From positions 83,538,389 to 83,602,388 of the forward strand of contig NC_092809.1 in assembly GCF_040954645.1 (NCBI RefSeq): a stretch of DNA of 64,000 nucleotides, in the 5' to 3' direction. Below, in pieces: positions 1-9,568 of this stretch. Positions within the stretch are counted from its first letter, which is position 1. Each line of letters opens with the position of its first letter. The notes under the pieces were generated by a model, which ran no database searches, had not been told where the DNA came from, and saw only the letters and a list, made by a program, of their open reading frames with translations. The stretch is from Diabrotica undecimpunctata (lineage: Eukaryota; Arthropoda; Insecta; Coleoptera; Chrysomelidae). A program made the position numbers and the translations under genes.

Positions 1-1125
1 CGTCATTAAATTCATCGTCTTTATAACTTTAAATACAGTATATGTTGTTATTCCATTATTCAGGATCATTATTATCTTCCTCTTCAAAATGATTTCTTGA
101 GGTTCTGAAGAAAAACCACAGGTTCTAAAGCAGTTTTTCACTGTGAGGAGTGTTACGTTTTGCCATGTTTTGTCCACCATCCTCATTACTTGAAGAACAT
201 TGATACAAGAAATCGTATTTTGCTCCATATCAGCTATCATTCTTCTAACAACTTCTTTTCTGTATAATGTTTTAAAATTTTTAATGATACCCTGATCCAA
301 AAGTTGAAGTTGTGTTTGGTGGAAGAAATTGTACTTTGATTGCCTTTAATGGTGGTATGTCCCTGTGTGCTGTTCAGTTGTCGATGAACAAAACAATTTT
401 TCTATTACAAGTTGCCCTTTGCTAATCTATATTAATCAGCCATTTTTTAAAAAGTTCTGCTGTCATCCATGCTTTTTTAATGGCTTCATAATCCATGGGT
501 AGTGATTTTAAACCTGCAAAACAGAAGGTTTTCTGTGCCCGTAGAATTTGCACAAAGCAGAATCGTAAGTCGTTCCTTGCTGTGTTTTTCTCCATGACAT
601 TTTTTATTTTTGAATGTTAATGTTTTTTCGGGAAGACATTTAAAAAACAGACCAGTTTCATCAGCATTAAAAACATCATTGGGATTATAATTATTCACTA
701 AATTATGCAATTTCCATTGAGATTTCCATTCTTGGCAGACTGATTTGCTTACGCTCGTACTTTCGCCGCACATTTTTTAAGGCTAAATCATTCGTTTATT
801 GAAATTCTCTAACCAGCCATTGCTGGCTTTAAAATTATCGATTTTTAGTGAATTAGCGAACTCTACAGCCTTTTCTTTCAGTATGGGTCCACTGATACTG
901 ATGTTTTTGTTTCGATACTGTTTTAACCACGTAAACAAACACTGTTCCAAATTAGGGAATTCGGCAATTTTTGTCTCCTGATTCTTGTTTTTTCAATAGT
1001 TCGGTTTCTTTTTTTATGATGATTGATAATGTAACTTCTTTTCTTTTGAATCCATTTTTCACTGCTTCTATAGCTTTTAATTTATCAGCATATGTTAGCG
1101 TTGTTAATTTTCTTTTTGAACTCAT
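1..1125 (-). pseudogene. Tigger-like (CENP-B/pogo) transposase, broken and partial
   Basis: A plausible start is the ATG at 1125-1123. It opens with MSSKRKLTTLTYADKLKAIE, the helix-turn-helix seen in CENP-B, pogo and Tigger proteins. After a gap and frame changes, 773-486 (minus) carries the DDE core around NADETGLFFKCLPEKT, whose Asp would be the first catalytic residue. Nearer the window edge, minus-strand pieces read AWMTAELFKKWL, LLDQGIIKNFKTLYRKEVV and VDKTWQNVTLLTVKNCFR, in the order expected of the family. The reading frame changes more than once and the C-terminus is outside the window. It would have cut and pasted DNA at TA sites; as it stands it cannot encode an active enzyme. Confidence 0.88.
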
Positions 1126-1330
1126 TTTAAGCAAGGTATCACACAGTACCTAAATCGATGTTTCTAGAACAGTGATCAAAACTTATGATACAGTAAGCTG
1201 TTCAGCTGTCATTGGTAAACAATTTTATGTTATAGAGATTGTGAAAACATTTCTTTAAGTTACTGAGGGCCAATATTGATATTATTTATTTAAGTTACCG
1301 AGATTGTGTATTTTAAGTTGTAGAGGTTTT

Positions 1331-1416
1331 GGGCTCCGATGGGAAGGGAACATATAATTTTTTGAAGTTATAGAGGTTTTTAAGTTATTGAGGTTTGACC
1401 TATCGAGGTTCTACTG
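1331..1416 (-). repeat. Terminal region of the Tigger element
   Basis: The terminal repeat reads outward to CTACTG at 1411-1416, then TA. It is rich in the pattern GAGGTT..TA..GAGGTT, which resembles the subterminal sequence of Tigger elements. Its partner is not in the window. Confidence 0.75.
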
Positions 1417-1529
1417 TATTTTCAAAAAGAAAAGATTTAAATGGTGAAATGGTGAAATGGGAACCATTCTATTGTAGAAATAATACAGTTATTTATTGCT
1501 GCTTTTTAAAAACAATAAATTTTTAAAAA

Positions 1530-2112
1530 ATGTTTTCCGACGAATCTTCATTCACAATCCATAAACGTTATAATCCATCTGTCGTCCGCTATTGGTCTAG
1601 GGAAAAGAAACATTTGAGTATTGCTGTGAAAACACAATTCCCAAAGAAATTAAATGTGTGGACTGGCATTTATAACGATAATATAATTGGTCCATTTTTT
1701 ATTACGGGAAATCTGAATGGACGAAAGTATCTAAGATTTATTACGCAATCAGATTATTCCAGCAGTTCGAAACCTTGCGGTCAACTTCGATGATGTTTGG
1801 TTTCAACAGCATGGTTGCCCAGCACATAATGCAATCGAAGTTACAAATTATTTGGAACAAACATTTCCTGGACGAATAATTTCTACACGAGGAACAATAA
1901 AATGGCCCCCTAGATCACCAGATTTAGCACCTTTGGTATTTTTTTTCTTAGGAATGCTAAAATCAAAATTATATCGGCATGAATTCGAACGAGCCAACAA
2001 TTTAGCAGAATTGTAAGAAAAAATTGTTCAACTTTGTAGTCGAGTACAACCAAATCAGCTAAATGCAATGAGACTTGTATTAATTGATAGATTCGGATTT
2101 TGTTTAGCTTAA
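1530..2112 (+). pseudogene. Tc1/mariner-superfamily transposase fragment
   Basis: The fragment begins at MFSDESSFTIHKRY, where FSDES holds the first catalytic Asp of Tc1/mariner enzymes. It runs in one frame to about 1755, then shifts frame. It continues with WFQQHGCPAHNA (second Asp region altered) and WPPRSPDLAPLVFFFLG. In the last motif the expected D of DFF is Val (codon 1936-1938), so the third acidic residue is gone. An in-frame TAA follows at 2014-2016, and the family-like tail ends at the TAA at 2110-2112. The N-terminal DNA-binding part is missing. The left end lies about 110 bp from the Tigger terminus, so the Tigger may have landed in this older copy. Confidence 0.88.
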
Positions 2113-2915
2113 AATGGTGGTTTGTTTGAACATTTAATTGGTTAGAGATTTTTTAAAAATGCCTTTAATTTTAATTATTTAGAATAATTTTTTTGATTGG
2201 TTTTTTTTTATAAAAATAATATTTATATTTAGTTAATGTTTGTTAAGTTAATTATTGTTTTATTTCCTAGCTACCACAGCTAAAAATCTACAAAAATTAC
2301 ATTTAAAACTCGAATACCTATAAGTGTTTGAGTTTTTCTTAAAGATTTACCGACGGAAAGTTGGCGACGAAGTAATTTTATGCAAAGAACTGCACCCCAT
2401 CAATGTCCGATAATTACTGTCGGTCATCGGTGTATTTTTATGCCACTTCGCACTGTAAAAGAAGGCGTTGCTTAAAATTTTAAACTCTTCAGGGGAATAA
2501 TGCTTTGTTGCCACACATAAATTACTTAAATCACTGTTCTTTGTTAACTAATAAAGTAATTAATAAAATCGATAAGAAAATAACAATTACGTGGTTACTT
2601 TATTTGAATTTTTTTAGGCCAATATTAATTTTTATTCTACAATGAACTGTAGTGGATTTAAATATTATTTTAGACCCATGTATCGGACTAAAATTTTAGA
2701 AGGAAAGATGTAACAGAAATCATAGCAACACTGTATAAAAGTCATACCTACTCCATCGAGATGGTGACTGCCTCTCACTTCTATTCAAACAATTAAGTGT
2801 TATCTTTGTTCCACATACTGAATAACGTATACGGTAGTTGAAAATTTGCCGAATCTGTATATATTATTAAAAAACACTCATTGCTCATCATTCACAAATA
2901 ATACATCATCACAGT

Positions 2916-2917
<2 letters not shown>
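2113..2917. other. Unassigned AT-rich spacer
   Basis: I see no open reading frame, RNA gene or clear repeat terminus here. It may hold the rest of the mariner-type element, but no inverted repeat could be matched by eye. Confidence 0.4.

Positions 2918-2981
<64 letters not shown>
2918..2981. repeat. (TA)n microsatellite, left flank of Gypsy-1
   Basis: About 32 TA units with a single CA interruption. The last four bases, ATAT, match the ATAT on the far side of Gypsy-1 (14295-14298), so the element appears to have inserted into this array. Confidence 0.95.
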
Positions 2982-5574
2982 TGTTATGATATGTGAATTC
3001 AATGCAAGAAAACTACAAGTTGCTCTTATTTACCGGCTAGCTTTATGAAGATGAAAATAAATTTTTTAAGTTGATTAATTTGTAATATTGTTAAATTTAG
3101 AAATGCTTTTAATAAAAATTATTGAACGCCTGAAAATCAAAAAAAATTTGACAAACATTTATTCTACTCACCTTGTATTCTCTAAATCTGTATTTTGAAT
3201 TTAAAATTTTTTTTTTTTTTACTTATTTGTCTTAGAACATGTAGACTCTTAACTCAAGCGAGTTCTGTGACCTGTACTGCTTGATAAAGCTATATAAAAT
3301 TATATAAAGCAAAAATCACCACACAAGAAGTTTTATTTTTAATGTACTGTGCAATTATTCACAAGTGATCAATTAAATATTACACAACGATATCTTGTAT
3401 AATATATAAAAAAAATTATTTAAGATTCTTCCAATAAATAAGCCAATACTTAACCGTTTAATACTAATATGAATGGATTTAGATTTATGACGTAATACAA
3501 TATTGAAGTAAGTATATGAAATTAGTGTTTTGTGAAGTTGCAACAAGAAATACTTGATCTAAGATCTAATACGTGTTTGTTTGTCAAAGTATTTATAACC
3601 TCACTTACTATCTTTTTAGAGCGAAAACAAAGGTTTATAATCCTTCAAATTTTTTTTAGTTTAACTGTTTTGTTTAATGATTTTAGTAAGCAAAAGAAAC
3701 GGTGAATTATATTTGGTTAATATTACAAAAGCGATAATAAAATTTTTGTGAACTTGACTTCAAATTATTTTGTTTTTTAACACAAAGATGATTTAGAATG
3801 ATATAGGCTGTTTAAAAAAAAAAGGTAAGATTATTTCTAAAGAAATTTCAAAACTTGCGTTAAACTTTATTAAAGTTCACTTTCGTCTTTCAGATAATCC
3901 CTTCTCTAAAAATTTTATGGAAATCTTCAATAACAAAGATTGCATCTTTCAGTGACGTCTTCTAATGGATTAAGGCCGCAAAACTATCAGAATTATCTCT
4001 CCAATGGTTGAGAAATATTTATAAGTACCCAAAATGAATTTTAAATGATCTTCAGTCAAAATTAAACACCAAACGGTCTCTTTATTCAGCGAGAATTCAA
4101 ATGAGTGGAAAAACTCACCTTTCTGGTAGCTGTGGACCTCTTTATGATGACTGCTAACTATTCCCTTATCGGAAAATATACTGTTAATCTGCAGGCTTTG
4201 CTAAAATTTAATCAGAAACGATGGTTTCTTATCGGCAAGGTAATTTGAATATACTTTGTTATAATTCAGGACTTTTTTAAGGTTTTTTAAAATACTTTTG
4301 AAAAATTGTGACTGCTGAAAAAAATCAAAAATTTTCTGCCCCTTCGTAACTATTGATTTTCTATCTTTTATTTTTCATTGCTTACCAGATCTCCAAGCAT
4401 TTTGACAATGTTTTTTAAGATCTGACAGGATTTTTGTATATTTTTGACATTTATGATTAAAATAAAAATATTTTAAATTTTCATAAATTGTTAAATCTTG
4501 AGAATTATATTGACTTTTGAAATGAATTGAAACAAATACTAGAGAATTTAAGCATTCTTTTGACATATAATTTCTACAACAAATGATAATTTAAATATTA
4601 AAATTTTTACTAACAAATTTGACATACACCAATTTTAACATGAATTAGTTGCTTTTATTTTGCTTTTATTTAATTTTAAAGCTATCTGAAAGCATTTTTG
4701 ATATTGAATCACTGAGAATTGTCTTCAGATTACCTGTCCATTAAAGATTATATCATTCTGAACTCTTATTTATGAGATATATCCTATTTCACCTCCTAAC
4801 ACGTTTTATTTTCCGAGCTCTATCCATGTTAACTGTATGTTTACTAACAAATTGAAACTTCTTACTTTGTGAATAAATGACTTAAATATTTTATCTGTTT
4901 TAGGACTGTTGAAGATTCTATTGACTTGTATATATTAGAATTTGGATTATAATAAAAATTGTAATTAATTAATAAATACAAATTTATGGTTTTTATTTCC
5001 ACTCGATCCGAAGTGGTTTGATATTTGCTTTTTGTATCTTTATGTTGTGGCTATATTGGCTTATTCTGTAAGTATCTCTTACATAAATAATATAATATAT
5101 ATATAACGAACAATAACTTAAGTTTAAATCATAATCAATTTCATGATCAACAATTGTTTTTGGTTTAATTTTTTTTTATATATTTTTTTTTAATTGAAAA
5201 GTGTTTATCAACCAACTATAACTCAGTGGCTATAATAACTCACGTATTAAAAGAATCTTATTTCTATTATGCTAAATTTGTTTATAATAAACCAACTGGT
5301 TTTAATTATAATAATAATAAAATTATTTTGAAAACATTAATTAAATCTGGTGATACAATATAGTCCTTATTGGTTTGTTACATGTCTGTGAATTCTGCTT
5401 ATTTTTGCTTTTAGTTTCTTTCTTATTATTGAATCTAGTTTCAACTATTAAATTAACAACAATAATACAATTGTTTGAGTTAAATATATATGTGGTATAT
5501 TCAATATTGTCATTTTGTTTTATGTTCATACTATTCAAAAAAAAAAACTGTTTAGGAGCTTTAATTTCATAACA
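2982..5574 (-). repeat. Gypsy-1 3' LTR (2593 bp)
   Basis: This is a direct copy of 11702-14294. On the minus strand it begins TGTTATGAAATTAAAG at 5574. Just before it on that strand lies a short purine run, GGAGAA (5576-5581), the only candidate polypurine tract. The 63-80 codon open frames inside the LTR are not preserved in a way that suggests coding and are left out. Confidence 0.95.
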
Positions 5575-6404
5575 ATTCTCCAAAAATTAATATTTCATAT
5601 TTGACAATTTTTTTGGCAAATATCAAATATTCATTTTTCTTTGACTGGTTTTTTGCAAGTTGTGTGATTGTTTCTCTGAACGTCGACACAAGTGTATGTT
5701 TCAGTGATTTTATGAATGTGTGATGGTTAAAAACAATTAAATTTTTGATTCAGTTGCATATATATGGTATACAATTATGCTGCAGATAGTTTGAATGCTC
5801 TCTTTGAAAAAAAAATAATAATTAGTTTTGTTCTTTTAATTTTGCATGTGTAAGCTTAAGTTGCTTTAGTTTGTTTTATTAATGCATGTTTTATTTTGAA
5901 TATATAAAAAAAATATAGAGTTTAAGTTTTATTTAAGCCCGTGTGAGCTGCATTTTGTGGTTAGAGTGTAAGCTAGTTAGAATGTGACTTTATTATCATT
6001 CGGTTATTTTTAATAAGTTTTCGTTGAGGGTTGAGTTTATATTCTACTTTTGAATCCATTTTATAGTTGTTTCTCTTCCTTGGTTTCTTAGAGTTCTGCC
6101 ATCTTCGTTTCAAATTTTTCCTCTCCAATCCTTCTTCTGTAATTCCATTCCAAGTTTTATTATTATACTGCATAATTATATCATTATAATCTTTCATAAT
6201 TCATCATAATTCATATTATATTATATATCATATTCATAATCATAATATCCGCAATAATTCATATTTCATCATTTTTCATAAATAGCAGCATTATTATTAT
6301 TATTATTCCATCTTCTGTATCCCATTCATGTCCTTTACTTAAAAAAAAATTGTTTCATTTTATAAATATAACTTAAAATTAATAATGTCTTCTTATTTCT
6401 TCAC
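5575..6404 (-). other. Gypsy-1 region between pol stop and 3' LTR
   Basis: An 830-bp AT-rich stretch. It holds one open frame, 6197-5973 (minus), for a 74-residue very basic peptide starting MKDYNDIIMQYNNKTWN. It has no signal peptide or membrane segment, so it is not a recognisable envelope gene. Simple ATT/ATA-rich tracts lie at 6190-6310. I read this as mostly untranslated sequence; a small accessory protein cannot be excluded. Confidence 0.5.
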
Positions 6405-9400
6405 TTATTGTTCATATTTGTAAATGTCTTTTATGTTAAAAACTCCTCTAAGATACCCACTCTCAGGATATTTCAATAAATAACTATTTTCTCCATCTTC
6501 TGTTTCAACTTCATAAGGTCCCTCCAATGGTGGTAAAAGTTTGTTACAAATGTTATCTCTATAATTGCTTACCCTATGTGCTCTAATTAATACTAGTTCT
6601 CCTTTTTGAAATTTTTGGTTTGTTCTCATCTTCCTTTTGTTTTGTCTTTTCAAATATTTCTCTCCATTCTTGATGATTCTTAGTTTTACATCTTGACAAA
6701 TTTGGTCATATTCAGGTTCTATTTCTATAATCCAAGGTCTTTCTAGTCTTATCCTTTTCATTAGAAATAGTGGTATCTCATTAGTCACAGTGTTTGGTAA
6801 CTGATTTATGTATTGTTCTATCCTTAATAAATGTTGATCCCATACAGTGTGTTTGTTTTCTATTGATATTCTTAAAAATTTTATCACTTCTTGAATATAT
6901 CTTTCCGAAGGATTTGATTGAGGATGTCTGATGCTTGTAAAACTTAATTTGGTTCCATTTCTTGTCATAAAATTTTTGAATCGGTCGTTTTGGAAATATG
7001 TGGCATTATCCAGTATGCATTGTTTAGGTTTTCCTATTTCTTCAAAATAATTGTTTAAATTATTTATGATAGTGTTGACTTTTGTATTTTTACTGGAATA
7101 AAGTTTGATGAATTTTGAAAATAAATCTACGATTACCATGATATGTTTATGTCCATTTCCTTCCGTTTGTATCAAGTCACTCAAAAAATCTATAGCTATT
7201 ATATCTAAGGGCTCTTGTGCTATTATATTTTTGGGAGTATTCCAATTTGAAAAATTCTTCGATTTTTGTCTTTGACAAGTATGACATTTTCTAGTCAAGT
7301 TTTTGATTATGCTTGTATCCTTCTTGGTGATATAGTTTTCTCGAAACATTAACCATATTTTCTTACTACCCGCGTGTCCATTCTTTTCATGTAAATCCTT
7401 CAGTATTTCTTCGGCTAAATTTTTGCTGATGTAATATAACTCTTGCTCTCCAATTCTTTTAATGTAAATTTGATCTTTCAGTATACATCTTTCCTTTTCT
7501 TTCTGTGTTAAATTTTGCTGATCTTCTCTAATGGCTTGTTTTGAGTACATTCCCTCCTGTTCTTTTAATATATTTAATCCGATTTGAATTTTTCTCTCTT
7601 CTCTTGTTCCTTCCTCTTCGTTCCTTGTCAAGGCATCTGCAATGACATTATCTCTTCCTTTTATATGTCTAATTTCGAAGTTATATTCTTGAAGTAGTAA
7701 AGTCCCACGATGTATTCTATTATTAAGCAATTTGTTATTCATGATATTTATTAACGATAAATGGTCAGTTTCAATATAAAATTTTGATCCTAATAAATAA
7801 TACCGAAATTTTGTTACACAAAATAGTATGCTAGCAAATTCCAATTCGGTGACACTATACCTCTTCTCGTAATTTCTGGTTACACGTGACACAAATGAAA
7901 TAGGAACTTCTTCATTGTCCTGGTCTTGTAACAACACTCCTGCAAATTTGTGCATGGAAGCATCTGTCTGTAGAATGAATGGCAAATCGTACCTGGGGTG
8001 ATAAATTCTTAGATTAGTCCGAAATATGTCCTTTAAATTTTGAAAGGCCTGGTTTTGTTCTTCTTTCCATTTCCATTTTTGATCCTTCTTCAATAGTTGA
8101 ATTAATGGTAATTCTTTCTCACTCAAGTCTGGAATTAATCGTTTAAAGTAGTTGATTAGGCCTATAAATCCTCGTAAATTTTTCAAATTTTTCGGTGCTG
8201 GATAGTTCATTATTTTCTCAATTCTTTCTTCGTCCATAGAAATACCACTTCTGTCTAATTTATATCCTAAATACGTGACCTCTTGTTGATAAAATTGGCA
8301 TTTGTTTAAGTTAATTTTTAATCCTGCTTCATTCAATGCATTCAACAAAATATTTATGTGTGTTAAATGTTCGTGTGATGTGTGAGAATAAATGAGAATA
8401 TCGTCAATGTAGTGTATAATAAAGTCTTCGTATTGATCCAAAATTTGATGTAAAGCACGTACAAGAGCTGAACATGCACTTTGCAAACCGTATGGAACTA
8501 CTTTAAATCTATATATTACCCCTTCTATCGAAAAGGCTGTAAAATCCCTACTATCTTTATGCAATGGTATCAACCAAAAGCTATGCTTCAGGTCAATTTT
8601 TGAAAAATAATTTGATTTAGTTATTTTTCCAAAGATTGCATCTACACTTTGTGGTGCTTCATATTGTGGTGTTGAATATTTGTTAATGTTCCTGGCATCG
8701 AGGCATAATCTTAACTCACCATTGCTCTTCTTCACTACCACTATAGGGTTTATATACTTTGAATTGCTGTTTTCAATTATTCCGTTTTGTAACATCTTCT
8801 CTATCTCCTTTGAAACTTCTTTCCGGTATTTATAAGGAATTGGATATGTCTTCGATTTAAAATTTTCTATTCCTTTTACCTCAATTTTATGCATGTACTT
8901 TTCAGCCACTCGGTTTTCGGATTTTATCAAACCATCATATTTTTGCAACAATCTTCCTACATCTTCTTTCCATTCTTCTGCACATACTAAATTTTCTTCC
9001 AATTCCATTTTACTTTCTTCTGGTTCATTATTTATAAAATTGTAGTTTGTATGATTTTTAATATTGTTAATTTCCTTTATCTTTAATTCCTCTTGTTTTG
9101 ATTCCTCGTCTTCTGTATTTCCAAATTTCAGTACTTCTTCTTGAATTTGTAAAGTTTTGTTTACATAATCGATGACCATTCCATTTCTGTCCATTTCGTC
9201 TGTCCCAATCAAAATATCATGTCTCATGTTTTCTACTATTATGAATTGCATACTATATTCGGTTGTATCAAATAATACTTTTCCCACTATTCCCTTCTTT
9301 GCTTCATATAGTTTTTTGTTGTTTGCACCCACTAGATTAACCTTTGGAATTGAATAACAATATTTTTGAAAATTTAATTCATTAATAACTTTATTGTCAA

Positions 9401-9485
9401 TTAGTGAAACTTCAGAACCCGTGTCTATTAAAATTTTAACTTGTTTTTGAAAGAATTTACCCTGAATTAAAATTAACCCTTGCAA
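6405..9485 (-). CDS. pol: Gypsy-1 Pol polyprotein: protease, RT, RNase H, integrase
   Basis: This 1026-residue frame encodes the enzymes that copy the element's RNA to DNA and insert it. Domains in order: aspartic protease with DTGS at residue 21; reverse transcriptase with YIDD at 359-362; RNase H with TDAS (Asp 508), the E547/E549 region and TDH at 573-575; integrase zinc site H699, H704, C734, C737; integrase core D766, D826, E861, with 34 residues between the last two. All key residues are present, so it looks functional. The first codon is TTG, so the coordinates mark the longest called frame and not a real start. The frame is open upstream to at least 9575 and lies -1 relative to gag, so Pol is probably made as a Gag-Pol fusion by frameshifting. 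No chromodomain or envelope follows. Confidence 0.95.
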   Translation of the reverse strand: MQGLILIQGKFFQKQVKILIDTGSEVSLIDNKVINELNFQKYCYSIPKVNLVGANNKKLYEAKKGIVGKVLFDTTEYSMQFIIVENMRHDILIGTDEMDRNGMVIDYVNKTLQIQEEVLKFGNTEDEESKQEELKIKEINNIKNHTNYNFINNEPEESKMELEENLVCAEEWKEDVGRLLQKYDGLIKSENRVAEKYMHKIEVKGIENFKSKTYPIPYKYRKEVSKEIEKMLQNGIIENSNSKYINPIVVVKKSNGELRLCLDARNINKYSTPQYEAPQSVDAIFGKITKSNYFSKIDLKHSFWLIPLHKDSRDFTAFSIEGVIYRFKVVPYGLQSACSALVRALHQILDQYEDFIIHYIDDILIYSHTSHEHLTHINILLNALNEAGLKINLNKCQFYQQEVTYLGYKLDRSGISMDEERIEKIMNYPAPKNLKNLRGFIGLINYFKRLIPDLSEKELPLIQLLKKDQKWKWKEEQNQAFQNLKDIFRTNLRIYHPRYDLPFILQTDASMHKFAGVLLQDQDNEEVPISFVSRVTRNYEKRYSVTELEFASILFCVTKFRYYLLGSKFYIETDHLSLINIMNNKLLNNRIHRGTLLLQEYNFEIRHIKGRDNVIADALTRNEEEGTREERKIQIGLNILKEQEGMYSKQAIREDQQNLTQKEKERCILKDQIYIKRIGEQELYYISKNLAEEILKDLHEKNGHAGSKKIWLMFRENYITKKDTSIIKNLTRKCHTCQRQKSKNFSNWNTPKNIIAQEPLDIIAIDFLSDLIQTEGNGHKHIMVIVDLFSKFIKLYSSKNTKVNTIINNLNNYFEEIGKPKQCILDNATYFQNDRFKNFMTRNGTKLSFTSIRHPQSNPSERYIQEVIKFLRISIENKHTVWDQHLLRIEQYINQLPNTVTNEIPLFLMKRIRLERPWIIEIEPEYDQICQDVKLRIIKNGEKYLKRQNKRKMRTNQKFQKGELVLIRAHRVSNYRDNICNKLLPPLEGPYEVETEDGENSYLLKYPESGYLRGVFNIKDIYKYEQ

Positions 9486-9568
9486 ATTTTGATTTTTCTT
9501 TTCTTCCCCAAATGTTATGAACTCCCTTGGATGCTCATAGTGACATACGGCCGCATTTAGCAGGTGCT

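Larger units (their letters stand above)
1..1416 (-). mobile_element. Tigger/pogo-type DNA transposon, 5' part, cut by window edge
   Basis: Read on the minus strand, this element starts at 1416 with CAGTAGAACCTCGATAGGTC, matching the well-known Tigger terminus that begins CAGTAGAACCTCGATA. A TA dinucleotide at 1417-1418 is the expected target-site base pair. The transposase remains lie at 1-1125, and the other terminus is beyond the left edge of the window. Several frameshifts make it a non-coding relic. The superfamily assignment is strong because the terminus, the CENP-B-like N-terminus and the DDE-domain motifs agree. Confidence 0.9.

Noticed and set aside
486..773. Tigger remnant as a domesticated CENP-B-like host gene
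   Set aside because: Frames are broken and an intact Tigger terminus with TA lies at 1411-1418, so it is a transposon relic.
5575..6404. Possible envelope gene after Gypsy-1 pol
   Set aside because: No long frame, signal peptide, membrane anchor or glycosylation-rich protein is present.
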